DNA of 64,000 nt, from the NCBI RefSeq assembly GCF_004340465.1, contig NZ_SLVV01000013.1, positions 1-64,000 on the forward strand. The letters run 5' to 3'. A model generated the notes under the pieces. The model saw only the letters and a program-made list of their open reading frames with translations, made no database searches and was not told where the DNA came from. This document shows positions 52,821 through 63,000 of this stretch, in pieces (position 1 is the first letter of the stretch; every line of letters begins with the position of its first letter). The position numbers and the translations under genes were made by a program. The stretch comes from Mesobacillus foraminis (lineage in GTDB: Bacteria > Bacillota > Bacilli > Bacillales > Cytobacillaceae).

Positions 52821-53369
52821 ATGTCAAAAGTCGATAGAAGAATAGCCAAAAGCCGAGTAGCTATAAAAAAAGCTGTAACTGAACTGATGGCTGAAAAAAG
52901 TTTTGACGACATTACCATTCAGGATATTGCTGACAGAGCAGATGTTAATCGAGGAACCATTTACCTTCATTACACGGATAAATACGACCTCCTGGATAAG
53001 ATGATTGAAGAACATATAGAAAGTCTACGAGAACTATGCCAATCTGCATCTGAGATGACTTTTCAAGAAGGGAATTATGTCTGGTACGAATACTTTGAGC
53101 GTAATTATTTATTTTTTTCAACGATGTTAGCGAGTAAAGGCGCACCATATTTTCGTAGTCGTTTTCTTAATTTAGTCGTCGAAGAATTTAAAGCCGAAGG
53201 TGATGTAGTAGTGGGACAAAACCACGGATTGAATGAAGAAGTTATTCTTCAATTTTTTGGATCAGCGGTGGTTGGGGCAGTTGAATGGTGGTTCAAGAAT
53301 GGTATGCCTTTGCCGGCTCGTGTCATGGCTGAACAAACGGGGGCATTGTTAGATAGGAATTTTGAGTAA
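52821..53369 (+). CDS. TetR/AcrR family transcriptional regulator
   Basis: This is a 182-residue regulator. The N-terminal HTH (about 10-55) reads FDDITIQDIADRADVNRGTI, then YLHYTDKYDLLDKM, the canonical TetR pattern. The C-terminal ligand/dimer domain resembles TetR_C_7/YhgD-type members (FSTMLASKGAPYFRSRF, VVGAVEWWFKNGMPLPA). It is divergent from the aldo/keto reductase operon and probably represses it, itself and the cupin-CMD gene. Confidence 0.9.
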   Translation: MSKVDRRIAKSRVAIKKAVTELMAEKSFDDITIQDIADRADVNRGTIYLHYTDKYDLLDKMIEEHIESLRELCQSASEMTFQEGNYVWYEYFERNYLFFSTMLASKGAPYFRSRFLNLVVEEFKAEGDVVVGQNHGLNEEVILQFFGSAVVGAVEWWFKNGMPLPARVMAEQTGALLDRNFE

Positions 53370-53393
53370 ACCATAAAGCTTTCAAAAGAATCA

Positions 53394-53432
53394 AACCCTG
53401 AGTCCATTTCTATACAGGACTTAGGGTTTTTA
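53394..53432 (+). terminator. Terminator of tetR
   Basis: The stem AACCCTGAGTCC / GGACTTAGGGTT, with one mismatch, is followed by TTTTAT. Confidence 0.75.
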
Positions 53433-53642
53433 TCTCGGAGGATTTATATTAAAACGGAGTCTTTTACAGGAACATTCAGACGTTATTCACTGACGGAAAA
53501 TGTAACCTTCACACTCCCTGAACCAAGCGCTTCAGTAAGACCTGTCGTGTTTTCTAAGTGAGAGCGCTCGATCTGCGACAGTCAAGACCATACCACGATT
53601 TAACCAACAATTTATAGACAAATGGCATTATAACTCAATAAA
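53433..53642. other. Intergenic, no assignable gene
   Basis: No supported gene. The convergent transcripts end in hairpins on both sides. Confidence 0.35.
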
Positions 53643-53679
53643 AATAACCCATCGAGTCAATTGATTCGATGGGTTATTT
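53643..53679. terminator. Bidirectional terminator
   Basis: The stem AATAACCCATCGA / TCGATGGGTTATT is perfect, with flanking A/T tracts. Confidence 0.8.
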
Positions 53680-53738
53680 CCCTAATTTTTTACTAACTTT
53701 TTCAATGTGAACAGTAAAATGTCTTTCATCGTTTCTAG

Positions 53739-54250
53739 CTATTCTAGTCCAGATTCAATTTTTCCCTAATTTTATAAGTTCATTTGAATACCCGAAATCT
53801 TGATAATATATAGCTATATTCCCCCAGGGTGCATAATAGGCTAAATCCCAACCGAAGGGTCGCTGCCTGATGGCGCTTCTTCAGTAGAAAGTTTTTTGGA
53901 AAGGTAACTTATTTTTTCAGTTCCTGCATAATCTTCTAAAGTTATTGTTAACGGCAGTTGTGATAAAAAATCTCTGCTTGTTGGATTATCATATATATTC
54001 ACGATAACTTCCTCGTTGTTAAATGTGAATTTTACTTTAACATCTTCCATAAAAGCTACACCTTCATTATCAATTGCCGAATCCTCACTATTCTGCGTGT
54101 CCGGGTCATTTTCTATTTGTTCAGCATTTGAATTTTTATTTGTAGTATCATCAACATTGTTTATTTCTGCATTATTATTACTTCCGCAAGCCGTTAGAAA
54201 CATTGAAATCGCCAATGGAATATAAGTGACAAAATAAGCTCTTTTCCCAT
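53739..54250 (-). pseudogene. Cyclophilin-like lipoprotein gene with frameshifts
   Basis: The main frame holds a lipobox (FLTACGSN) and a cyclophilin-like domain: VKFTFNNEEVIVNIYDNPTS, FLSQLPLTITLEDYAGTEKI, then LSTEEAPSGSDPSVG and a premature stop at 53841. Shifting by one base restores DLAYYAPWGNIAIYYQDFGY, then SNELIKLGKIESGLE to a stop at 53739, which is the conserved end of this family. A second slip in an A-run near 54240 separates the probable ATG (54250, after CAGGAG) from the signal peptide GKRAYFVTYIPLAISM. It is a paralogue of the intact gene at 56343. Confidence 0.75.
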
Positions 54251-54379
54251 CAAAACATCTCCTGGATACAAAACAAATAGAAAAATTAATAAACTGATAA
54301 TAGGCTAAATTATTTATTTAAGTATCTTATTAACTATCTTTGAAACCTATCCAAAAATTTCCTAGGATATCCTTCTCTT

Positions 54380-55075
54380 TTAAGCTATTTCAGACTGTTT
54401 TTCTTCTCTTTTTTGCTGCTTGTGAATAAATTTCAAAGTATAATGTGTCCCACATACATAGATTCCCATTATAGATAGGTGGTCAATTAAAAACCTGAGA
54501 GTGGAATTATCAGTGAACCAACCAAATGGGTTGTAGATAAATAACTTAGAACCCATTTCTCCCTCGAAAGAAGATTGCACCCCGTAGGCAACAATTAATA
54601 CCGCCAAAATACGCAACGCAATGGTACGAATACGGCTAGTACCGGTGATTCTTGTCATCCTCCGTACTGAATTGATTATGATTTCCCATGATAAACCTAT
54701 ATGTACTGCCATGATGATAAACCCCCAATAGGCAGTCTGTACATGTATTTGCCGCAGTATCATGTCATTATTTATAGGAATAAAGGGAAATAATTCATTG
54801 GAAATTAACAAAGCACTTATCATCATCACAATCATAGTTACCAAAAAAATCAAATTGATTCCTATTTGCAGTATCCGCCGTAAATTGTGCTTTCCCTTAA
54901 AAATTGATTTATACCAGCGTCGATTTAAAAAGTTATGGACGATAAATAATAAAAGCACCACAACTCCAACGACTTCGTGGACCATATTTCCGGTAATATA
55001 GTAAGCCATTGCAATTAACATTAGTAATGTCATAACAAGGTCATTGACAAGTCTGAATAACATCTTACGATTCAA
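54380..55075 (-). CDS. DUF4405-type membrane cytochrome b-like protein
   Basis: This 231-residue membrane protein has about six hydrophobic segments and regularly placed histidines inside them: HEVVGVVVLLLFIVHNFLNR, QIHVQTAYWGFIIMAVHIGL, SIMGIYVCGTHYTLKFIH. This fits the DUF4405/cytochrome b561-like group, which binds haem in the membrane and is often linked to extracellular flavin or haem electron transfer. It follows the P460-like lipoprotein gene by 85 bases in the same direction and is probably its electron partner. Confidence 0.72.
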   Translation of the reverse strand: MNRKMLFRLVNDLVMTLLMLIAMAYYITGNMVHEVVGVVVLLLFIVHNFLNRRWYKSIFKGKHNLRRILQIGINLIFLVTMIVMMISALLISNELFPFIPINNDMILRQIHVQTAYWGFIIMAVHIGLSWEIIINSVRRMTRITGTSRIRTIALRILAVLIVAYGVQSSFEGEMGSKLFIYNPFGWFTDNSTLRFLIDHLSIMGIYVCGTHYTLKFIHKQQKREEKQSEIA

Positions 55076-55160
55076 CGCACTTTCCTCTTTTCTATACTAA
55101 TTTTTATTGGAGGTGTTTCCTTAGTGGGCCTGCAAATACCTTTTAATCCCAACACACCCA

Positions 55161-55922
55161 TTAGCTTTCAAATCGCTGTAAATACATCCTCAAGAGAACG
55201 TCCTGAATGATTTTCGCTTTATCCTGACCATCTATTACATTACTTTCTTCTTTATTTACATCCTTAGCATCATTCATATGAGCAGATATCTCACTTACCT
55301 TCCAGTCCTGTGTATGGATAGCAGCAATTGAGGTTTCTGTGCCGTTGGTCTTTGATTGTGCAACCTCTTCTAAATTAAACTCTTTCATCTGATCCATCGA
55401 ATTCATATATTGATCCCTTTCCTGATTTGCATGGCAGGTATAACATCGTCCAATAGCTGGTCCACCAATGCCATCTTCCATCACTTCTCTGTCAGGAGTA
55501 AAAGCCTGGAATTCCCATTCCCCAGTGCGCTCTTCAGGCGAGTACTGGGAACCCCAGCCGGTACGCTTCTCCATGACTAAATAATGCTCAATCTCTCCAT
55601 CTCGAAATCCTTCGAGAGTGATAACAGTGCCGCTCGGAAGCTCCTCTCCTTTCTGTACTGCTTCAATTGCTTCCTTACTATTTACATAGATATTTTCATG
55701 AATATCTCCTCGATCATAAGTGGCAAACACAATTCCCTTTTTAAGGTCTTCAGGAAATTTAACAAGATGAGCCCCAGAACCAATCTCGGCGTATTCTCCT
55801 GATTTAGCCCCTGAGGAATTCTCTTCTTGTTGAGAAATGCTCTCTGTACCAGTATCATTGCTGCAAGCTGTGAGTGTGATAGCTATAAGTAATGCAAATA
55901 AATGAAATAATCGTTTTTTCAT
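55161..55922 (-). CDS. Cytochrome P460-like haem lipoprotein
   Basis: This 253-residue lipoprotein has the lipobox LTACSND. A cytochrome P460-like domain (about 45-180) is visible as GIVFATYDRGDIHENIYVNS, GTVITLEGFRDGEIEHYLVM and GEWEFQAFTP. It ends in the c-type haem motif CYTCH (GRCYTCHANQ). P460-type proteins oxidise hydroxylamine or detoxify N-oxides in some bacteria; in Firmicutes the role is unknown. It is co-oriented with the DUF4405 gene, forming a surface-exposed redox pair. Confidence 0.8.
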   Translation of the reverse strand: MKKRLFHLFALLIAITLTACSNDTGTESISQQEENSSGAKSGEYAEIGSGAHLVKFPEDLKKGIVFATYDRGDIHENIYVNSKEAIEAVQKGEELPSGTVITLEGFRDGEIEHYLVMEKRTGWGSQYSPEERTGEWEFQAFTPDREVMEDGIGGPAIGRCYTCHANQERDQYMNSMDQMKEFNLEEVAQSKTNGTETSIAAIHTQDWKVSEISAHMNDAKDVNKEESNVIDGQDKAKIIQDVLLRMYLQRFES

Positions 55923-56103
55923 CCAGTTTTTCTCCTCCGAGTTTCATTTTATTGTCTTTACTTCATATTTGATCTTCTATATAAATCCCTACTACATATA
56001 ATCATGTAACTAAACTTACTATTTAGACTTAACTATAGGTCAAGTATTTTGATAAAGTTTTTTATGTTTTCCCTTTTTTCCTATTCTAAAAAGGTGAAAT
56101 AAG
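55923..56103. other. Promoter region of the P460 gene
   Basis: AT-rich, no coding frame. The gap between 56141 and 56342 also holds nothing recognisable. Confidence 0.35.
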
Positions 56104-56140
56104 AAAGGATGTCCTAAAAGCTAAGCTTTTAGACATCCTT
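56104..56140 (-). terminator. Long hairpin terminator after the second cyclophilin-like gene
   Basis: The stem AAGGATGTC(C)TAAAAGC / GCTTTTAGACATCCTT has 16 bp with a single bulge. It is the only strong stop signal between the two minus-strand genes. Confidence 0.7.
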
Positions 56141-56342
56141 CCTGTTTTACACAACTCACATCGTGCTAATGTCAATAACGAATCGATACTTCATCTAAAG
56201 CTAATTCTCGTTCGTATGGTTCGTCAATTTGATTGGCCATATCCCTTCAATTCTATGAAAAATATTATGTTCTGCACTGAAGTCCAACATCTATTAATAT
56301 GGAGAAATATAATCAGTACGTGCTTCATACAAAAACTACATA

Positions 56343-56861
56343 TCAATCTTCAGTTAAATCAAAGCTAATACGTATATCTTCGTCGCCTACTGCTTGAGCA
56401 AATCTTTCCACATCCTCGATATAGCCGAGACGAGTGTAGCTATAGGAACTTGAGATACTTTCATAGAACAGTACCAAGCAATTGTCCCCATAAAGCATAA
56501 TATCTCCCGCATTAATATTTCCGGGTATCTCAGATTCTGTCGGGAGTTTATCTGAAAAGTAATAGAACTTTTCATTTCTATGAAGATCCTCCATATCTAT
56601 GCTTAAGGGGAGTTTTTCAATGAGTGCATGTGTTGTTTGGTTATCATAAAGCCTTGCTAAGAATACTTCGTCGCCTATTGTTATGTTAAGCTCAATAGTT
56701 ATTGGGGGGGACATTTCAGCCTCATCCCTTTCTTGGTTAGTTTCACTACTTGGCATTTCCTCTACATTCATATCTTCTCTTTCATATGTTTCACTAGTAG
56801 AACAAGCAGTCAGACCAAAGCTTATAATAAACATACATAGTATTAAAAGCACTTTTTTCAT
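56343..56861 (-). CDS. Cyclophilin-like lipoprotein
   Basis: This is a 172-residue lipoprotein with signal KKVLLILCMFIISFGLTACS (lipobox LTAC). An acidic linker (YEREDMNVEEMPSSE) and a cyclophilin-like domain (about 55-172) follow: PITIELNITIGDEVFLARLY, DNQTTHALIEKLPLSIDMED and NAGDIMLYGDNCLVLFYES. Compared with the usual family end (YYAPWGNLAIFYKDFG), the sequence is diverged but intact. The residues needed for prolyl isomerase activity are not evident. It is a paralogue of the frameshifted gene at 53739, so the pair flanks the P460/DUF4405 genes. Confidence 0.8.
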   Translation of the reverse strand: MKKVLLILCMFIISFGLTACSTSETYEREDMNVEEMPSSETNQERDEAEMSPPITIELNITIGDEVFLARLYDNQTTHALIEKLPLSIDMEDLHRNEKFYYFSDKLPTESEIPGNINAGDIMLYGDNCLVLFYESISSSYSYTRLGYIEDVERFAQAVGDEDIRISFDLTED

Positions 56862-56953
56862 TACCGATATTCCTTTCTTTATAAAATTATTTAAGTACTT
56901 TTAATTCAATACAAATCACCTCGTAATCTGCAGATAACATGAAAACAGCAGGA

Positions 56954-57538
56954 TTACTCCGTGCTGTTTTCGATTTTTTTAAGAGTTTTTGCAGGTACAC
57001 CGCCAACAATAACGTTAGGCGGTACATCCTTGGTGACAACAGCACCAGCGGCGACTATAGCACCGTCACCAATGGTCACACCAGGTACAACTGTCGCGTT
57101 TGCTCCAATCCAGACATTATTACCTATCACTATGGGTGCAGGATGCATCGTACTGCGTTTGTTGGGATTAATGTCGTGGTTAAGGGTAGCCAAAACAACA
57201 TTGTGTCCAATGAGCGCCCCATCGCCAATTGTAATGCCGCCCTGATCTTGAAAACGACATCCTGAATTGATAAAGACATGCTTTCCCACTTTGATATTTT
57301 TACCACAGTCTGTATAAAAAGGGGGAAACAAAGCAAATGTCTCATCCACTGGACTGCCTATTAAGTCAGAAAATAATTTACGAATTTCTTCAGGGGGATG
57401 ATAGCTTCCGTTGATCTGGGCAATCATTTTCAGGGCTTCCTGTGATACTGTATGCATCATTTGATGTATTTCTGATCCCCCCTCAACCGTCTCACCACGG
57501 TTCAAGTGTGCTAAAAAATCATGAATTTCCATTGACAT
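56954..57538 (-). CDS. Hexapeptide-repeat sugar O-acetyltransferase
   Basis: This is a 194-residue acyl-CoA-dependent acetyltransferase of the maltose/galactoside acetyltransferase type. [20 protein letters not shown], then [20 protein letters not shown] and [20 protein letters not shown] (catalytic His in NHD), then left-handed beta-helix repeats [38 protein letters not shown]. It is complete in length. A remnant of a divergent LysR gene lies upstream. Confidence 0.9.
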   Translation of the reverse strand: MSMEIHDFLAHLNRGETVEGGSEIHQMMHTVSQEALKMIAQINGSYHPPEEIRKLFSDLIGSPVDETFALFPPFYTDCGKNIKVGKHVFINSGCRFQDQGGITIGDGALIGHNVVLATLNHDINPNKRSTMHPAPIVIGNNVWIGANATVVPGVTIGDGAIVAAGAVVTKDVPPNVIVGGVPAKTLKKIENSTE

Positions 57539-57799
57539 TCTCCTTATCCATATGACCTCTTAAGATGTCGTTTTGCTTCCATATCATTCCCTATTTTTAC
57601 TCTACGAAGATGATATTATAATGTACCGACAGACGACCAAGTAATACCTTGGGAGTTTCGGTGTCCATAACTATATACGTAAGAATCAGGAAATGGGTTA
57701 TCACTTGGATTCGAGCCATCAAGATTTATCCTAAAACTTTTCCACCAAATTAAAATTGAAATCTTGTGCATATTTTGTTCAGATATATCTCCAGACGAT
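57539..57799. other. Intergenic, no gene seen
   Basis: Upstream of the acetyltransferase gene. No frame or hairpin could be supported. Confidence 0.3.
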
Positions 57800-57863
57800 A
57801 CATAAAAGGCATAGGAGGTTTGTTATGGAGACTTTGATTATTATGTTACTTTATTACCGTTGC
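57800..57863 (+). pseudogene. Fossil 5' end of a LysR-type regulator gene
   Basis: ATACATAAAAGGCATAGGAG and the following ATG with about 12 codons match, at 80 percent or more of bases, the start of the LysR pseudogene at 59277. After that the similarity stops. It had the divergent position relative to the acetyltransferase gene that LysR regulators usually take. Confidence 0.6.
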
Positions 57864-57937
57864 GTAAAAACTCCATCATATTTGAATCTTTAACAACACT
57901 CTTAAAATCTATATCGCTTATGGAATTCTAGACTTAA

Positions 57938-57973
57938 AAGTGTGAATCCCGACAAGCTTTGCGGGATTCACAC
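57938..57973 (-). terminator. Terminator after the alpha/beta hydrolase
   Basis: The perfect stem GTGTGAATCCCG / CGGGATTCACAC has a 9- or 10-base loop and is followed by TTTTAAG on the minus strand. Confidence 0.75.
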
Positions 57974-58040
57974 AACGTTTTAACTTAGATTACGATTGAC
58001 AAAAAAGGCTCTCTATTTACATATAAATCTAATGTTTTCT

Positions 58041-59159
58041 CTAGAGATTTTCTTGGAAGAATGACTCCAGCATGTCAAATGGAATTAACTCCATGTTGTC
58101 GTATAAATCCACGTGTCCAGCACCTGGTACAATATAGAGTTCTTTTTCTTCGCCAGCTAGCTTAAAAGCGTCTTCACTGTAATATCTGGAATGGGCATTT
58201 TCACCTGCAATGAACAGCAATGGACGCGGACTAATCATTTCTATCTGCTCAAACGGGAAGAAGTTCATTAGTGCCCCTCTGCTTGTAAGGCTCATAGGCA
58301 TAGAGCGAGGGTGTTGGCCCCTAGGCGTACCGTAGTATTCAGCAAACTCTGCAGCTGCTGCTTCTTGTGAAGGTTTTAGTTCAACAGCAGAGCCTACCAA
58401 GTCTTGTATTGGCTCTCCTCCTTCAGCCTCAATCCATCGCTGTTCAGCAGCTTCTTCAAGCGCCGCCCGCCATTCTTCCTCAGTCATCACCTCATCCGCT
58501 ACAGGTGCTAACCCTAATCCTTCACGATTGGCGCGACCCATGTCGTACATACTCACTGTCGCAACAGCTTTCAATCGAGGGTCCGCCTGTGCAGCGTTGA
58601 TTGTAAACCCGCCACTACCACAAACACCTATGACACCAATACGGTCTCGATCCACCAAATCATGCGTCCCTAAATAGTCTACTGCAGCACTAAAATCTTC
58701 AACAAATGCTTCTGGAGAGGCTATATTACGCGGTTCTCCACCGCTTTCTCCGTTGTAGGAGGCGTCAAATGCAATTGTTATAAATCCCCGTTCTGCCATC
58801 TCCTGGGCATACAAGCCGGATGTCTGTTCCTTCACGCCACCGAACGGATGTCCGACAATGATTGCAGGTAATTCAGCTGAGGTTTCAATATCACTAGGTA
58901 TATACATATCCGCAACCAATTTAATTCCAAACCTGTTATCGAATGATACTTTTTCGTGAGTCACATAGTCGCTCTTCGGAAAAGTCTTGTCCCATTCTGA
59001 GGTACCTACTGTCTCCGTTTGAACTGCGCTTTCTTCATATTCTTCTCGATTATTTGCCGCATCCTTTTTTCCGCCTGAAGCGAATATAAAGATAGTGCTA
59101 AATAAAAACAAAACCAGAGTAATGGATCCAAGTGTTACAAACAATAACTTGTTTTTCAT
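58041..59159 (-). CDS. Membrane-anchored or secreted alpha/beta hydrolase
   Basis: This is a roughly 372-residue hydrolase. An N-terminal hydrophobic segment (LLFVTLGSITLVLFLFSTIF) anchors or exports it. The hydrolase fold follows: LPAIIVGHPFGGVKEQTSGL, ERGFITIAFDASYNGESGGE, nucleophile elbow GVIGVCGSGGFTINAAQ (near 205), and the late His in VPGAGHVDLYDN. It resembles YcjY/dienelactone-hydrolase-like esterases with a large cap-free core. The ATG at 59159 follows TAGGAGGTAT. The upstream frame is leader. A divergent LysR pseudogene lies next to it. Confidence 0.85.
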   Translation of the reverse strand: MKNKLLFVTLGSITLVLFLFSTIFIFASGGKKDAANNREEYEESAVQTETVGTSEWDKTFPKSDYVTHEKVSFDNRFGIKLVADMYIPSDIETSAELPAIIVGHPFGGVKEQTSGLYAQEMAERGFITIAFDASYNGESGGEPRNIASPEAFVEDFSAAVDYLGTHDLVDRDRIGVIGVCGSGGFTINAAQADPRLKAVATVSMYDMGRANREGLGLAPVADEVMTEEEWRAALEEAAEQRWIEAEGGEPIQDLVGSAVELKPSQEAAAAEFAEYYGTPRGQHPRSMPMSLTSRGALMNFFPFEQIEMISPRPLLFIAGENAHSRYYSEDAFKLAGEEKELYIVPGAGHVDLYDNMELIPFDMLESFFQENL

Positions 59160-59276
59160 TTTATACCTCCTATTATCTTCTTCTCTTTTCAATAAAATCA
59201 TAAAATGGTACCATCCAAATAACAAATACCTATATCAAATAACGCCATATACATAAAAGGCATAGGAGGTGTCATT

Positions 59277-59990
59277 ATGGAAATTCGATTATTACGTTAC
59301 TTTATTGCTGTCGCAAATCAACAAAGTATTTCTGCAGCAGCAAAATATTTACATATATCACAACCCACATTATCGACAATTAAGTGACTTGGAAGCCATT
59401 TAGGCACCTCTTTATTCATCAGGGGGAATCGAAAAATTACCTTAACAGAAGAAGATTCTTACTAATAAAAGCTAAAGAAGTTGTGGGATTAGTCGATAAA
59501 ACAGAAGCTAATTTTAACCAACTAGCAGAAATTATAAGCGGAGAAATATATATCGGTGGCGGTGAAACAGAAGCAATGCATTTTATTGCCGAAACCTTAA
59601 AGGATTTACTGAAGGATCATCCAGCAATTCAATTTCATTTATACAGCGGAAATGCAGATGATATTACGGATAAGTTAGACAGTGGATTGTTAGACTTTGG
59701 TATCGTCATCGAACAGATAAGCAAAAATACGATTATATGCACTTACCAGCTAAAGATGTTTGGGGAGTATTAATGCGTAAAGATAGTCCATTGGCACATA
59801 AACCATCGATACAACCAGCGGATTTAATAGATAAGCCTTTAATAATCTCTCGTCAAACAACTGTCGATAACGAGCTATCCGGATGGTTTGGACAGAGATG
59901 AATTGGCATCCCACCCTTCTCTTAATATTAAGGTAAAAGGTGGTATCTTTCGGATAATGGGGGGTCATTCTTCGGTATTATTTAAAATAT
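59277..59990 (+). pseudogene. LysR-family transcriptional regulator, frameshifted
   Basis: The first frame gives EIRLLRYFIAVANQQSISAA, AKYLHISQPTLSTIK and a stop. The next gives the remaining HTH and wing (LGSHLGTSLFIRGNRKITLT pattern, partly shifted), then VVGLVDKTEANFNQLAEIIS and a substrate domain to LDSGLLDFGIVIEQ. A third frame holds LPAKDVWGVLMRKDSPLAHK to WFGQR. At least three frame breaks and a missing C-terminus make it non-functional. AGGAGG precedes the ATG, and it is divergent from the alpha/beta hydrolase gene, its likely former target. Confidence 0.8.
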
Positions 59991-60037
59991 TTTAAAATAA
60001 AGTAAAGATAGTCAATGATAAAATTTATTACAAATAG

Positions 60038-60076
60038 AAAAAGCCTGTAGATATTCCTACCTACAGACTTTTTTGT
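60038..60076 (-). terminator. Terminator of the GH78 gene
   Basis: The stem AAGCCTGTAGATATT / CCTACCTACAGACTT (paired with mismatches) is flanked by T-runs on both strands, directly after the GH78 stop. Confidence 0.75.
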
Positions 60077-60078
60077 TT

Positions 60079-63000
60079 TTATTGAGGTTTGGATCCTGCG
60101 ATTATAGAGCGGAAGTCGTAGCTACCGGATTGAAGCTCATAAACCGCTTTTCCATCCTTGAATTCTACAAACTTAACACCTTCCGCCTTTTTAATTGGCT
60201 GATTCCCTTCTTTAATCGTATTAACATTGTTTGTCGGAATATAGAGGGTTGCTGTCGTATTGGCCGGTACAGTCGCTTGGTATGTTAAAGTACCATTTTT
60301 AACTTCCCAGCCACTCTCAATCTTACCGTACAATGACTCAAAGGAACCCTTTGAAGTTGTGATCCGCTTATCATTGTCAATCGTTGGCTTAAGGATGATA
60401 TGCTTGAATCCAGGATTTGCTGGGTCATTAGAAATACCAAGCATGTCACTGTACATCCATTCACCAATGGCGCCATATGAAAAGTGATTAAAGGAATTCA
60501 TTCCAGCTGGACCGAAACCATCCTCTTTGGAATAGGAGTTCCAGCGTTCCCAAATTGTAGTGGCGCCATTTTTAACTGAGTATAACCAAGACGGCATCTC
60601 ATCCTGTAAAAGCAATGTGTAGGCTAAATCAGACTGTCCATTTTCACTTAACACTGGTGCTAGTACATTGATTCCTAGGAACCCAACGGAAAGAGTATTT
60701 TCTGCATAGTTTACCCTTGAACTTGTCGGATTAGCTGCCTTATACTCCTCATCATTACGGATATTACTAACCAGCAAATCAATCATTTGTTGTTTCTGAT
60801 CTTCGTTATCATACAGTCCCAGCTTCAGTGCCCATAACAATGAAGTTTGTGCATTATTCTCACCATCGCCACCCGTTCTGTTTCCTGCCAACAAGGTTAG
60901 ACGTCCATTGGTAGGATCCATCACGATATAGTTCTTGATAAAGGCATTCTTAATATTGGCAAACAATCTCTCGTACTTTTCTGCATCTTGAGTATAGCCC
61001 AGTGCTCTTGCCATTTGAGCCATTAGCTTGGCATCATATGCATAATAAGCATCGCTAATTAAGTTATGATTGGCTCCAGAAATTCCGTTGAAATTAGCTC
61101 TTTGGAAAGATAACCAATCCCCATAAAAACTGCCCGGACCTTTATAAGTATCTCCTGTTCTTTGGTATATCAAATCCATGTACTTCTTCATGCTTTGATA
61201 TGACTTTTCTATAACCGTGGTATCACCGGTCATTTGCCAATGAGTCCAAGGAATAACTACTCCTGCATCTGACCATCCTGAGTCTGGATTTTGAGATCTG
61301 CTGTACCGTGTACGTGGTATAGTTACTGGAATGGAGCCGTTATCATATTGATTAGCTACAATATTGTCGGCAAAGTTTTCCATGAAGTTATACGTATCCA
61401 TGTTATAGAAGCCCGTTTTCGCAAATAATTGTGCATCCCCTAGCCAACCAGCACGCTCATCCCTTTGAGGACAGTCAGTAGGTATCCATAGATAGTTGCC
61501 CCGTTGACCCCATTCGATGTTGCTAATAAGTTGGTTGACATCTTCGTTTGATGTCTCAATTTCACCAGTTACATCCACTGCAGATGTCGCAACTTTACCT
61601 GTTATGTTCTGGACTTCGACAGAAGCGCCTGGCGTTACTACGCTTACCTCTACATATCTGAAACCAAAGAATGATAGGGAAGTCTGATAGGTCTCTCCTT
61701 CTTCACTTCCTTTCAAGGTATAGGAAGCGGAAGCCTTTGCTGATCGAAGATTTGCCTGATAGATCGACCCTTTTGGACCGTCTGCATTCTGGCTGTCATC
61801 ATTCAGCATTTCTGCGAACCTTAATTTAATCTGTGTGCCGGGTTCTCCCTTTACAGTAATATTAGGCACACCAACCATGTTTTGACCAAGGTCATAAATG
61901 ACAGTATCACCAGCGGAAACTTTCACCTTATAATCTTTTGCTGTATTACGGTCATTATTGGTTCTTGAAGAGTCTATTTGGATTTCGCCTTTGCCGTTTT
62001 TGCTTGATTCTTGATTAATCACGCCTGTGGCGGTTGTGACTGAGATCGGTTTTTGATCTAGGTTATCAACAATTTGAGCCGTTTTTCCGTTATAAGAAGT
62101 GACGGTTGCAGCTGGGTATTTTTGTTTATAAAAGTGTTCTTTTACGCCTTTCCAGTTGGAGTCATCAAAACCACTCTTATTCCAGTTTGAAATTTCCTTG
62201 GTTGCATCATAGCTTTCTCCATCATAGATATCATTAGCTACATAAGGACTGTCATTAGAAGCCTTCCAGCCGGAAGTAGTATCGGTGACAATCGTCTCGG
62301 TGGAACCATCCTTGTAAGTGATTAGCATTTTTGCTAGCAATGCAAGATCATTCCCTGTTGAACTATAGTATTCTGCACTGCTAGATATCCTACTGTTGTA
62401 CCAGCCATTTCCTAATACAGCAGCCAAAGTGGCACTATTTTTGCCTTGTAAATAACTCGTTACATCATAGGTCATATAATTAATATTCTTATGGTAAGCA
62501 GTCCAACCGGGTGCTAGTAACTCGTAAGTTTTACTGCCATCTTCATTAGCAATACCTAATTTTTCCCCGTTAATATAGGCATCAAAAACACCTAATGAAG
62601 AAACATATAAACGAGCACTCTTTACTTCACCCTTTAATGGAGTTTCTTTACGTAACATAGGAGCGCCTTTCTTTTCCGTGCTATCTAAGGAAATCCATTT
62701 AGCGCCATCCCATCCTTCGACTCCGTCTGTACTCAACAAGCCGGTTTCAAAATAAGTAGAATCTGTCTCCAGTTTATTACCATCTTTATCCCAGATAATA
62801 ACTTTCCAATAATAACGAGTGGAAGAAGTAAAGGCTTTACCACCGTATTCTACCGCTACAGATTGATCAGACTCGACTTTTCCGCTATTCCATACATCCG
62901 CTGCATTTGCTGTAAGCTTTTCCGGGCTGGTTGCAACAAGCAGTTGATAGGCGGTTTGTTTTTGTCCGCGTTGATTTGAAACCATCTCCCAACTGAAACG

